DNA of 64,000 nt from Sulfitobacter sediminilitoris (GCF_010667575.1 NZ_JAABNT010000009.1:1-64000); one strand, 5' to 3'; shown: positions 53,827 through 62,263, counted from the first letter of the stretch. A program made the numbers and translations. The notes: a model not told the origin generated them from the sequence alone.

Positions 53827-55673
53827 CAATCCCACCCTAGCCGTGCTTTGACGATCCGGCGGATCCGTGTCACCGCTTCGCCCAGTTCGTCGAATTCGTA
53901 GATACCTGTTGTATGATCAACCAATTGCCGCGTCACTTGCCCAATCAGGTCGTCCATGACCACCGGATTGATGTTATCTTCATTCCGCAGATCGGACAGC
54001 ATGGCCTGAAGCGTCACCTTGACATCGGTATTCGTGAACCGGCCCAACGCATCGACCAAAAGGCCCGGACGGCGCGCCGTGTCTGCCTCCTCAGGCCGCT
54101 GAAATTTGAGGGGGGCAAGGGCGTATTGTTCGAAACCGGCGAGCACGATGCGCAGGTTCCTGTGCGTGACCAGCCATTCCGTCAGATGTTCGAACTGGGT
54201 GCGGGCCGCGTCAGACAATTTGCCGTCCGGGGGTGGTTCAAAAAATATCCAGTATGTAGCCTGCTCGTCCGCGGCGCGTTGTTGTAAATCCCGCGCCAGA
54301 CGCATGGCGCGGTCACGTTCCTCCGCAACATCGCCGGTCTCTCCGGCGCGCACCCCGGCTGCGGCCTCTGCCGCAAGCGCGCCCAACACTTCCCGCGCGA
54401 GTGTCGAGATCAGGTCAAGTTCTTCAAGGTCGGTGGGGATTTGGAAACAGACGTGCTTTGTCTTGGCATCCGAGGGGCGAATACGGTTCATGAGAAAAGC
54501 AGTCAGCATCTCAAAGCTAAAGCTGAGCCCGGTTGTCTGAGTCACATCCGTCCGCCGCACCCAGATCCCGCGCAGCAGTGACCCGGGTTCTTCGATCATC
54601 TTGGCAAGCCCCGCAAAAAACTGGCTGCGGCCGATGATCAGTTGACCCTCAATACTGTCATCCAGCGACCAGAGATATCGCGTGGGCTGATCCCGTTTGA
54701 TGGCATCGACGAAACCGGGTGCTTTGGCAAAAACACCATGTGGCACCAACTTGCGAAAGTCGTTCCAGCGGCCTTGATGGATGCCGATGAATTCCAGATC
54801 ATGATCGAAAGCCAGCCCGCCGGATGATCCGCCGGCCGTGTCCACGTCGTGCCGCAGCCGGATGTCGCCGGGCGTATCGCGCTGCACGCGGCCTTTGGTC
54901 AGCCCTTTGATATTCCCTTGCGGATAATGCACCAATGTCATCAGGCGCGGGCCAATCCAGTCGATCGGCTTATCTGGCAACTCGCAATATCCATAGCTCA
55001 GGCCCAACGGCAGACCCACACGAAGCACCGCCACATCCTTGTGTTTGTCGACCTCAGCCTGCGGAGGCAGATCGCCGTTACGTTCATTGTCATGTACGGG
55101 CGAATACCAGACACACCGCGCCGGAAAGGTTTTTCCGTCGGACGCCTTCACGGTGATCCGGGGCAGATCGGGATCGTCCTGACCATTCGCCAACGCGGTT
55201 TCCTGCGCTTTGATCACCTTATCAATGACATGCGCGGCGGTCAGGACAAGGCGCTTGGAAATGAACGCACCAGAGCCCTGCGTTGTGTCGTCCACTTCAA
55301 TACGACACCGAAACGCAGAAGCGCGCAGCGCGAAAAGTCCTTCTTCTTTCATCGGGATTTCGTTTGGATCAGGTTCGGCGATGGCCGCTCCCGGCAGCGG
55401 GGGAATATTCTGGTCCCAGATGTCGGATCGATTCTTTGCGGTCAGTGCGATGCCGCGCGCATTAAGGAAAGCCTCAAGGCTTTCGCTCAGTTCTTTTTCT
55501 TCGATTACCAGTTTCAGGACATCGGCAAGATCCTGACCATCTTCGATCAGCACCCGAAGTGCATCTAGGCTGACCGGCCGTGTCGGATCGGGAAAAAGCT
55601 GCTCAAGCGCCAGATCAACGACCGAAGCGTGGCGTTGCAGCACATCGCGCAGGTTCTGGACCGGGATCGTCAT
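53826..55673 (-). CDS. Trypsin-like protease with N-terminal helical adaptor and C-terminal degenerate STAND-like region
   Basis: This encodes 615 residues. Residues 1-80 are helical and resemble an effector-associated (death-like) adaptor. Residues about 110-325 form a trypsin-like domain with His148 (LTAAHVID), Asp213 (HKDVAVLRV) and Ser284 (GGSSGG), a complete triad. Residues about 345-610 look like a P-loop NTPase fold in which the Walker A position reads TTGLSFSFEM and lacks the Lys, followed by strand-like HVCFQIP and YWIFFEPP segments. I take this as an inactive STAND (iSTAND-like) module; this is inference. It is tightly coupled to the downstream ATPase (one-base overlap) and 15 bases after the subtilisin-like gene. 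Confidence 0.83.
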   Translation of the reverse strand: MTIPVQNLRDVLQRHASVVDLALEQLFPDPTRPVSLDALRVLIEDGQDLADVLKLVIEEKELSESLEAFLNARGIALTAKNRSDIWDQNIPPLPGAAIAEPDPNEIPMKEEGLFALRASAFRCRIEVDDTTQGSGAFISKRLVLTAAHVIDKVIKAQETALANGQDDPDLPRITVKASDGKTFPARCVWYSPVHDNERNGDLPPQAEVDKHKDVAVLRVGLPLGLSYGYCELPDKPIDWIGPRLMTLVHYPQGNIKGLTKGRVQRDTPGDIRLRHDVDTAGGSSGGLAFDHDLEFIGIHQGRWNDFRKLVPHGVFAKAPGFVDAIKRDQPTRYLWSLDDSIEGQLIIGRSQFFAGLAKMIEEPGSLLRGIWVRRTDVTQTTGLSFSFEMLTAFLMNRIRPSDAKTKHVCFQIPTDLEELDLISTLAREVLGALAAEAAAGVRAGETGDVAEERDRAMRLARDLQQRAADEQATYWIFFEPPPDGKLSDAARTQFEHLTEWLVTHRNLRIVLAGFEQYALAPLKFQRPEEADTARRPGLLVDALGRFTNTDVKVTLQAMLSDLRNEDNINPVVMDDLIGQVTRQLVDHTTGIYEFDELGEAVTRIRRIVKARLGWD

Positions 55674-55688
55674 GTCGGCCCTTTCCGC

Positions 55689-57302
55689 TCAGCCGCCAAT
55701 GGCCGCACGCAGGGCTGGCGTATTCGCCAGCGCCTCGGCCACGGCGGGGCTGGGCACATCAGGTTGGATCACCGCTTCGCTGTCGGTCTCCAGCATCCGC
55801 TTCTTGGCGCCGGTGCGGTAGCTGAGCCAGATCAGTTCTGGCGCAAGATCGGCCATATCGGCGCTGACGGCGTCAGCCGCCATTGCCTCGCTGCTGCCTA
55901 TCAGATGCAGTTGCAGGATGTTGAGGGTCGAGACCGCATCGGGTGATGGTGCGGCTGGCGCCTCCGTCGCGGCGGGCAGGCTGGCCTCAAGCGCGGCGCG
56001 GGCATTCAGAACGCCCGCGCCAAGATCAGAGGCACCGTTCCAGACCGATGGTGGCTGCATTCCTGCAGTGGCACATTTGACCCACATCGCCTGCACCGTC
56101 GTCCCCCGTTGGTCCGCGATCTGTTTCAGCGGTGCGCGCCCACCGTGTTTGGCAACCCACAGCGCCGCTACCCCAGCAGTCATAGATGTGGCCAGGGTTG
56201 TCCCCTGACTGGAACGGATGCCGCCCGCGGGATCGCTGGCCTTGTTCTTGGCCGCTCCCCAGACCTGTTCTCCAAAGGCTGAGAAACTGACCTGCCCACC
56301 GCGTCCGCTTTTCTTCCAAGGACGGCGGTCCGGTTGTAGCGCTGCTACAGCGGTGCAAATGCCAAGGGCCGCATAGGCTGCGGGGAACACCACGGACGGC
56401 CAGCAATTCCCAGCCGCACATACGATCACGACACCAGCGTTCGTGGCGCGACGCAGGGCGGCCTCGGTGCTGGCCACGCGGCTGGGGCCGCCCAGCGCCA
56501 TCGAAATCACATCCGCACCATGCGCCACCGCATGATCAATCGCCGTCGCAATGCGGCGCTGGTTAAAATCAATCACAGAGCGGATCGCGCGGATCGGCAT
56601 CACCTTGGCTGCAGGTGCCGAGCCTGTGATCGCTCCCGGCACTCCGGTCTGGCCTGCCGCATTTGCCGTGCCGCGAGAAGCAACGACAGACATCACCAGC
56701 GTACCGTGACCGGGATGCTTCATCAGTCCGGTTGAAAAACGGTCACGCGCATCCGTGCCCCCTTCGACAAGGTTGATTTCTCCATTTGAAGTGCTGACGC
56801 CGTGTAGCTCGGCATGGTCGCTATAGCCCGTGTCGATCACCGCGACGGTGGATCCATTCCCCTTGGTATGCTGCCATGCGCCGATGGTATCAATTTGGGG
56901 ATGATGCCAGCCAAAGGGCAGGGAATTGTCCCTTGGTGTCTCACACAGGCTGAACAGACCTTCGGTCTCTCCGGCGACGTGATGCGCCCCGTAAAGGCTG
57001 TCGGGCAACACGGGGTTGGCTTCCTGCGTTTGCGTGGCCGCGCGCAGGTCGCGGGCAAATGCGAAAATGTCTGCTTCCTGTCCATGCGGGTCGATGTCGG
57101 GAAAATCGACGAAATGGTAGCGATCTGCGTCTGCGTCAAAGGCCGCTTCGACGGCAAACGTCGCGTCTGGGAGCGCATCGCGCACGCGTGCCGAAATCTC
57201 GTTTTCAGAGACCGGCTCCGCCGTGACCAGTTCAATGGAAAGCGGGTCTCGGCCTTGGGGGATGGGACCACGCTGGAGGTCTGCGTATCTCTGCTGGGCC
57301 AT
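55689..57302 (-). CDS. Subtilisin-like (S8) protein with Thr at the catalytic Ser position
   Basis: This encodes 537 residues from ATG 57302 behind GAAGGG; an upstream GTG is less likely. There is no signal peptide. The S8 domain spans about residues 145-430: Asp157 (VAVIDTGY), His199 (KHPGHGTLV) and oxyanion Asn299 (CAAGNCW). The motif that normally reads GTSxAxP is GTTLATSM here (367-374), so Thr369 stands where the catalytic Ser is expected and Pro is replaced by Ser. Residues 1-140 and the Pro/Ala-rich C-terminal tail (about 430-537) are not recognised. It is the first gene of the operon. It may be a weak Thr protease, or a pseudoenzyme used for binding or sensing. Confidence 0.85.
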   Translation of the reverse strand: MAQQRYADLQRGPIPQGRDPLSIELVTAEPVSENEISARVRDALPDATFAVEAAFDADADRYHFVDFPDIDPHGQEADIFAFARDLRAATQTQEANPVLPDSLYGAHHVAGETEGLFSLCETPRDNSLPFGWHHPQIDTIGAWQHTKGNGSTVAVIDTGYSDHAELHGVSTSNGEINLVEGGTDARDRFSTGLMKHPGHGTLVMSVVASRGTANAAGQTGVPGAITGSAPAAKVMPIRAIRSVIDFNQRRIATAIDHAVAHGADVISMALGGPSRVASTEAALRRATNAGVVIVCAAGNCWPSVVFPAAYAALGICTAVAALQPDRRPWKKSGRGGQVSFSAFGEQVWGAAKNKASDPAGGIRSSQGTTLATSMTAGVAALWVAKHGGRAPLKQIADQRGTTVQAMWVKCATAGMQPPSVWNGASDLGAGVLNARAALEASLPAATEAPAAPSPDAVSTLNILQLHLIGSSEAMAADAVSADMADLAPELIWLSYRTGAKKRMLETDSEAVIQPDVPSPAVAEALANTPALRAAIGG

Positions 57303-57850
57303 AATAAGTATCCCTTCTTGTGATCGGGCCACAGCGGCCCCGTCATAATTCAGAGCAAGGTCAAACGAATGAGCGGGCTAACCACCTGCGTCAGCCTAAG
57401 GTATCCAAGGTCCGACACGATTTAATGCACGCGGCGTCTGTTTCCTTGCGTTTCCAACCCTTCATCCGCGACAGCACATGCGGCCATCTTTACACGGTCT
57501 CTGGGCGAACCCTTGTCGAAACGCTGCGCATCCCAGACTTCGCACCCTTAATTTCTTTTCGGGCGTAGCCGTCTGAGCCGCGCAGGTGATGCGTCACTGA
57601 ATGGCCTCCATTCAAAATCCCTCTTCTTAAATGCAGACAAGCTACCACCGAATCGAGAATTCGCCAAATGCGGGAACACGGGGGCAACGGGGGGCCGGGC
57701 GTTGTCAAAGAATACGCACCTGTTCCTATGCCTGCGGCGTCAGTCACGGTCTTGGGTTTTGCTATGCGGTTCAGGAGGATTGCGGTAGATCAATGCAAGG
57801 GCTCTCGCCCGCATTAACTCTGTAAAAACCGCACTATCGAAAGGGCGCGA
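57303..57850. other. Divergent intergenic region between protease-NTPase operon and cytochrome gene
   Basis: This is 548 bases without a supported gene; the short open frames inside are unlike real proteins. It must contain the promoter of the minus-strand four-gene operon and that of the cytochrome gene. The only striking element is a G-rich tract on the plus strand at 57672-57699. I see no clear operator palindrome. Confidence 0.5.
57672..57699 (+). other. Putative G-quadruplex motif
   Basis: Four runs of three or more G (3, 5, 6 and 3) are separated by loops of 5, 4 and 2 bases, satisfying the canonical quadruplex pattern. It lies about 370 bases upstream of the subtilisin-like gene start and about 150 bases upstream of the cytochrome gene. 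Function is unknown. Confidence 0.6.
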
Positions 57851-58276
57851 ATGCCAATGCGATCCAAAGTTATCTTGAAGCTACTCCCCTTTCTGGCCTT
57901 GGCTATTGCAGGATGCACACCTGAGCCAAAGGCGGTCGGCACTGACGTTGAGACAGGGGCGATGCTGTTTGCTGCCAATTGCGCGGCCTGCCACGGTGCG
58001 GATGGGCGCGGGGCGGGCCCGGCATCATTGGGCCTTGGCGAAGCGCCGCCCGACCTTACCCGCCTGACACGACAGAACAAAGGGCGGTTTCCGCGGGCCT
58101 ATTTGATGGAGATCATTGCAGGCAAGGTGGGGCCGGATCATCCCACGGCTGCGATGCCTGTATTTGGGACCGCAGATCTGGGCCGGTTGGTCACCGTGCA
58201 AAGCGATGGCAAGGAAATCACGGTTCCTGCGGGCATGTTGGCCGTGGCCAATTACATAGAGAGTATTCAGGAGTGA
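57851..58276 (+). CDS. Lipoprotein cytochrome c
   Basis: This encodes 141 residues. A lipobox (LAIAGC, Cys near residue 22) follows a short signal peptide, so the protein is membrane-anchored on the periplasmic side. The single heme site is CAACH (about residues 44-48) and the likely axial Met lies in AAMPVFG. It is a small class I c-type cytochrome carrying electrons in the periplasm; the partner oxidase or reductase is not in this window. Confidence 0.87.
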   Translation: MPMRSKVILKLLPFLALAIAGCTPEPKAVGTDVETGAMLFAANCAACHGADGRGAGPASLGLGEAPPDLTRLTRQNKGRFPRAYLMEIIAGKVGPDHPTAAMPVFGTADLGRLVTVQSDGKEITVPAGMLAVANYIESIQE

Positions 58277-58376
58277 TCGGGCCACACCCATCTGACAGCC
58301 ACTTGTGCACGAACGTAAAGCCCGCAAGTAAGACGGCCTTTGCCCTGCGACAGGTCAAGGAGCGCGGTGCAATGGT

Positions 58377-59594
58377 ATGATCTACTCCGATACGCTTTTG
58401 GCCTTGGGAATTCTGTTCTTTGCGGGGCTGCTGGCCGATCAGATCGGACGTAGGACACGGGTACCGCGTGTTACACTTTTGCTGATGTGTGGTTTGATTG
58501 CCGGATGGCTCGGATTGTTGCCCGAACGGATCGAAGCACTGACGGATACCATCATGGTCGCCGCGCTGACCTTTGTTTCATTTCTGCTGGGTGGATCGCT
58601 CAAGGCTGACAGCCTCAAATCGCACGGGGTCGAGATCCTCCTGATCTCAGTTGCGATTGTTCTGTCGACCCTGAGTGTGGTGACGCTTGGCCTCCTGCTC
58701 CTGAAGGTCGATCTGGCACTGGCGCTGGTCTTGGCCAGTATCGCCACCGCAACCGCCCCGGCTGCCACACTGGACGTGATCCGACAGTCCGGCATCGATA
58801 ACGGGTTTGTCCGTAGCGTCAAAGGCATCGTGGCAATTGACGACGTTTGGGGGCTGATCGCGTTCAGTCTTTGCCTGAGCATCGCAACACACCTGAACGG
58901 GACAGAAAATGCCGTACCGCTATCGGCCACCTACGAGATCGGCGGCGCAATTTTTTTGGGCCTGGTGATCGGTTTGCCGGCGGCCTTTCTCACCGGTCGG
59001 ATCGACGACGGAGAGCCGCTTGAAGTCGAGGCACTTGGCATCGCGTTTCTCACGGCAGGGCTGGCGCTTTGGATGGAGGTGTCCTTCCTGATCGCTGGCA
59101 TGGTCGTCGGTGCGCTAATCGCCAACGTGGCAAGCCACCACAACCGCGCATTCCATGAGATCGAGCACATTCAGTGGCCGTTCATGATCCTCTTCTTCAT
59201 CCTTGCCGGTGCATCGCTGAATCTGCCGTCAATTGCGGCTTTGGGAGGCATTGGCATTGCATTCGTGCTGCTTCGCACGGTTTCAAGACTTGCTGGGGGG
59301 TGGATCGGGGCGTCGCTGGCCAAGTCAACAGAACGCAACAAGCCGCTTTTTGGCATAGCGTTGCTGCCGCAGGCCGGGGTTGCGATTGGCATGGCACTGC
59401 TGGCAGGTCAGGCCCTGCCAGCGTGGAAGGATCAGATCATGATCCTGACCGTTGGCTCAACAGTCGTGTTTGAATTGATTGGCCCGTTTTGCACCATGTG
59501 GGCCATACGGCTGAGCGTCAGCCAGTCGCAGCCGTCGCACAGTTCTTGCACAACGGCGCATAAGGAACCGCCTCAAGACGCTCCTGAGAAATAG
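58377..59594 (+). CDS. Monovalent cation:proton antiporter (CPA family)
   Basis: This encodes 405 residues and about 12 membrane helices. The SIATATAPAATLDVI segment and the GIVAIDDVWGLIAFS motif (Asp-Asp of the ion-binding site) are typical of Na+/H+ and K+/H+ exchangers of the CPA superfamily. The hydrophilic tail after residue 380 is short and overlaps the convergent DksA-like gene by 77 bases. It may work with the nearby potassium channel in ion and pH balance. Confidence 0.85.
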   Translation: MIYSDTLLALGILFFAGLLADQIGRRTRVPRVTLLLMCGLIAGWLGLLPERIEALTDTIMVAALTFVSFLLGGSLKADSLKSHGVEILLISVAIVLSTLSVVTLGLLLLKVDLALALVLASIATATAPAATLDVIRQSGIDNGFVRSVKGIVAIDDVWGLIAFSLCLSIATHLNGTENAVPLSATYEIGGAIFLGLVIGLPAAFLTGRIDDGEPLEVEALGIAFLTAGLALWMEVSFLIAGMVVGALIANVASHHNRAFHEIEHIQWPFMILFFILAGASLNLPSIAALGGIGIAFVLLRTVSRLAGGWIGASLAKSTERNKPLFGIALLPQAGVAIGMALLAGQALPAWKDQIMILTVGSTVVFELIGPFCTMWAIRLSVSQSQPSHSSCTTAHKEPPQDAPEK

Positions 59595-59847
59595 CCTCTC
59601 CGCATTGAAGGCAGGTGCCGTAGGTGCCGTCCGCGATCCGGTCAAGCGCGGCCTTAAGCAGTGTGACTTCTTTTTCTGCCGCGTGGCCGAGACCTTCCAG
59701 AACCTCGTCATCCTCAAGATCAATGGCCTGATCTGGCAGATCCTTTGTCATCTGGTGTCCCAGTTCCTCGTCAATGTCATGAATTCGCAAGCCCAGTTCA
59801 GACATGCGGTCCATGATGATCTTTTTGAAATGCGCGTGATCAACCAT
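59518..59847 (-). CDS. DksA/TraR-family C4 zinc-finger protein
   Basis: This encodes 109 residues. An N-terminal helical hairpin is followed by a zinc finger with CLQC and CKNC pairs (about residues 80-103). The acidic helix-tip loop (DEDD-like, DLEDDEVLE) is present. It is shorter than DksA (about 150) and close to DksA-like proteins that bind RNA polymerase. A FNR-like box lies 58-71 bases upstream of the start. Its 3' end overlaps the antiporter gene. Confidence 0.86.
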   Translation of the reverse strand: MVDHAHFKKIIMDRMSELGLRIHDIDEELGHQMTKDLPDQAIDLEDDEVLEGLGHAAEKEVTLLKAALDRIADGTYGTCLQCGEAISQERLEAVPYAPLCKNCATAATG

Positions 59848-59904
59848 TGGTGTTTCCTTTTTGCTCGCTGGATATCAGATTAGGACGGCCACGCGAGGCA
59901 CATA

Positions 59905-59918
59905 TTGAGACAAATCAA
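59905..59918. promoter_or_regulatory. FNR-like box upstream of the DksA-like gene
   Basis: TTGAGACAAATCAA matches TTGAT-N4-ATCAA with one mismatch. Its centre is about 64 bases upstream of the DksA-like start, so a class II position (-41.5) would put the transcript start about 23 bases before the ATG. Confidence 0.7.
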
Positions 59919-60340
59919 CCGCGCCGGGACCGGACCGGCAGGTTGAATACTTCGACAAGAAAGGCGGTGAATAGACCAAAGGTCAAGAGCCCGTGTGTCG
60001 CCGTCATCCCGGCCAAGAGGCGCCAGCCCGGTTCCAGCACGACATCACCGTAGCCGACGGTCGTGAAGGACGCGATGGCGAAATAGAGCGCGGGTTCAAG
60101 CCCGGTGAACAGATCAAGCGACAGGTAAAGCGCAGCCCAGCCCCAGACTGAGAAGGATAGGACGAACAATATCCAGACAAAAGTAACCGCCAGTTCAAAC
60201 AAATTGGTGAACCGGCGGTAGCCAAAGGCTTGCGTCTCTTCCAGCCAACGCAGCACACGTGCGGCGACGCCGAAAAAGAAGATGGCCGCCGCAAGGCAGC
60301 CGATCATCATTGTGGATCCGATCAGTAGGGCAAAAAGCAT
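59915..60340 (-). CDS. Two-transmembrane potassium channel
   Basis: This encodes 141 residues. Two to three hydrophobic helices surround a pore loop with the selectivity filter TTVGYGD (about residues 92-98). There is no RCK or other cytoplasmic domain, so this is a minimal Kch/ion-trans-2 channel. It lies between the DksA-like and YeeE/YedE genes on the same strand. Confidence 0.87.
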   Translation of the reverse strand: MLFALLIGSTMMIGCLAAAIFFFGVAARVLRWLEETQAFGYRRFTNLFELAVTFVWILFVLSFSVWGWAALYLSLDLFTGLEPALYFAIASFTTVGYGDVVLEPGWRLLAGMTATHGLLTFGLFTAFLVEVFNLPVRSRRG

Positions 60341-60367
60341 TCAAGGTGCCCTTTTCTGGTCTCGACG

Positions 60368-60814
60368 TTACTCTGCCGGTTGCGCGGTCTTTCCGCCTGC
60401 CCCACCCCGGGTCAGCATGAAACGGGTGAAAAACATACCCGCAATCAAGGCAACAACGAAGATGATAACATTCGTGTTGCCTGTGCCAAGGGCAGGCAGT
60501 GCACCACCCGGACAAAAACCCGCGATGCCCCAGCCTACGCCAAAGATAGCAGATCCTCCGATCAGCTTGACGTCCAAGCGACGGTTGGTGGGAATATCGA
60601 ACTGCGGCTCAAACACGGGCCGCTCGCGCTGCAGCACCAGCCGGTAGCCGATGAAGGTAACGATCACCGCACCGCCCATCACGAAGGCAAGGCTGGGATC
60701 CCATGATCCGGCGATATCGAAGAAGTTGATGACCTTGGCAGGGTTGGCCATGCCAGAAAGGGCAATACCCGTGCCAAACACGACACCGGTCAGGAGTGTA
60801 AGCAAATTACGCAT
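60368..60814 (-). CDS. YeeE/YedE-family membrane protein (second of pair)
   Basis: This encodes 148 residues from ATG 60814; the upstream extension is unlikely. Four membrane segments and the GIAGFCPGGALP motif (conserved Cys) characterise half-size YeeE/YedE proteins, linked to thiosulfate or sulfane-sulfur uptake. It lies 2 bases after its partner gene. Confidence 0.85.
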   Translation of the reverse strand: MRNLLTLLTGVVFGTGIALSGMANPAKVINFFDIAGSWDPSLAFVMGGAVIVTFIGYRLVLQRERPVFEPQFDIPTNRRLDVKLIGGSAIFGVGWGIAGFCPGGALPALGTGNTNVIIFVVALIAGMFFTRFMLTRGGAGGKTAQPAE

Positions 60815-60816
60815 GA

Positions 60817-61248
60817 TCAGGCTCCAAACACGTGACGAACAAGGTAAACGGTAATGCCGGTCGTCAGCATGAACGTTCCCGTTGCAGCAAAGGACCGAGG
60901 CGACAGCCGCGCCATACCGCACACACCGTGACCAGAGGTACAGCCAGACCCCAAGGTCACACCGATGCCAACCAGAAAGCCGCCGATCAGCAGCATCACG
61001 GTGGATACCGGCACATCAATCGCCGGCAAGCTGCCCGCAAAAACAAGATAGACCCAAGGGCCGGTGAACATGCCAAGCAGCAACAGGGCCCGCCATGTCC
61101 AATCATATCGGCTGGCAGGTCTCAGGGCACCGGCAAGAACACCGGTGGCCCCCATGATACGACCACGCAGAAACATCAGCATGACCGCAGCCAGACCGAT
61201 CAGAATGCCGCCACCCAGCGACGCGAAAGGGGTAAATGAAGTTTCCAT
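60817..61248 (-). CDS. YeeE/YedE-family membrane protein (first of pair)
   Basis: This encodes 143 residues with the signature LGSGCTSGHGVCGMARLS (conserved Cys). With the following gene it makes a two-part sulfur-compound permease, as in many proteobacteria. It starts 3 bases after the DUF2892 gene, so the three are one operon. Confidence 0.86.
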   Translation of the reverse strand: METSFTPFASLGGGILIGLAAVMLMFLRGRIMGATGVLAGALRPASRYDWTWRALLLLGMFTGPWVYLVFAGSLPAIDVPVSTVMLLIGGFLVGIGVTLGSGCTSGHGVCGMARLSPRSFAATGTFMLTTGITVYLVRHVFGA

Positions 61249-61251
61249 GGT

Positions 61252-61464
61252 TCAGAGCTTGCAGGTTGAGACGCCAATGAGGCGATAGAGGGGACAAAAA
61301 CGGAAAAGCGATGTTGCGATCAATATCACACCCACCGCCATACTCGCATAAGCGAAGCCGCTGCTGGACCAGATTGCAGGCATATTAAGCAACGGAGAGA
61401 GAAGCAGAATGATACCGACCACAAGCCGGAAGAGGCGGTCGGCATTACCAACGTTGGCGCTCAT
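61252..61464 (-). CDS. DUF2892 inner-membrane protein
   Basis: This encodes 70 residues with two membrane helices and the family pattern NVGNADRLFRLVVGIILL and CPLYRLIGVSTC. DUF2892 units often occur next to rhodanese or YeeE/YedE genes and are tied to sulfide or persulfide handling. It is the first gene of the sulfur operon. Confidence 0.85.
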   Translation of the reverse strand: MSANVGNADRLFRLVVGIILLLSPLLNMPAIWSSSGFAYASMAVGVILIATSLFRFCPLYRLIGVSTCKL

Positions 61465-61479
61465 TTCGAAGTCCTTTCA

Positions 61480-61502
61480 GTTAGGTTAAACTTCATCCTA
61501 AC
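61480..61502. promoter_or_regulatory. Inverted repeat upstream of the DUF2892-YeeE operon
   Basis: GTTAGG and CCTAAC form a 6-bp inverted repeat with an 11-base spacer, starting 16 bases before the DUF2892 start codon. It is a possible operator, but the position is also compatible with the transcript leader. Confidence 0.35.
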
Positions 61503-61542
61503 CGTCACAGGGACGGCGTTCGGTGAGTTTGTCACACAAATG

Positions 61543-62211
61543 TCAGGCTGTGTCAGCCAGACGTTTGATTGCGACCGGGTTACGTAGTTCGATAACGCCC
61601 CGGCTGAGGGTCAGCCAGTTGCGGCGCTCGAATTCCTTGAGTTGACGGGAAATCACTTCCCTTGCGGTGCCAAGTTCGACCGCCAGTTGCTGATGGGTGA
61701 GATGCAAAGTGCTGTCTTCACCACTCAACTCTAGCAATTTTTGCGCGACACGGATGTCCATGCGTTTGAACGCAATTTCCTCGATCACAAGGAAAAGATC
61801 CGTGATCCGCTTGGAATAGGCCTCAAAAACGAAGGCGCGGAATTCCTTTGAGATCGACATGAGTTCGTCAAAGTCATCTCTTGGGATCAGGATCGCCTCG
61901 ACATCTGTCTCAGCGATGCCTTCGGCGGAATAGTCTTCGAACGCCAGAAGGCACGCAGTGGTCAGAACGCAGCTTTCACCTGCGTGTACACGATAAAGCA
62001 CGATCTCGCGCCCTGCTTCTGACAATTGCTGAACCCGGACCGTTCCCTTGACCAGCAACAGGAGGTTTTCGGCCGGATTGCCGGGACCAAATATAATCGA
62101 CCCCTTGTCGAGCTTCACAGTCCGCGCTTTGCGATCAAGAAGGCGGGACACGTCGTCGGAAATTCCGCCAAGACCGGGAAAATGCGCACGCCAAGTCGGT
62201 TGTGTCAGCAT
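61543..62211 (-). CDS. Crp/Fnr-family transcriptional regulator
   Basis: This encodes 222 residues: a cyclic-nucleotide-binding-like beta roll (residues about 20-135), a dimer helix, and an HTH of the Crp type (THQQLAVELGTAREVISRQLKEF, about 165-187). The N-terminal Cys cluster of FNR/FnrL is absent, so it is not an Fe-S oxygen sensor; it may sense heme, NO or another signal. The recognition helix keeps the E-x2-SR pattern that reads TTGAT half-sites. Two FNR-like boxes lie in its upstream region. Confidence 0.86.
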   Translation of the reverse strand: MLTQPTWRAHFPGLGGISDDVSRLLDRKARTVKLDKGSIIFGPGNPAENLLLLVKGTVRVQQLSEAGREIVLYRVHAGESCVLTTACLLAFEDYSAEGIAETDVEAILIPRDDFDELMSISKEFRAFVFEAYSKRITDLFLVIEEIAFKRMDIRVAQKLLELSGEDSTLHLTHQQLAVELGTAREVISRQLKEFERRNWLTLSRGVIELRNPVAIKRLADTA

Positions 62212-62263
62212 AGGAGGTCATCCTTCGTTGGGGCGTTGATAGCCCGGCCATAGGGCTTTTCCA

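Noticed and set aside
52909..53901. Plus-strand open frame of 330 codons opposite the STAND ATPase
   Set aside because: The sense strand encodes Walker motifs; the antisense frame has no family features.
57490..57825. Short open frames on both strands upstream of the cytochrome gene
   Set aside because: No start signals, no homology, overlapping each other.
57321..58286. 13-base direct repeat (TGATCGGGCCACA) flanking the cytochrome region, considered as an attachment or target-site duplication
   Set aside because: No integrase or transposase lies between the copies, and a repeat of this length can occur by chance or from common sequence.
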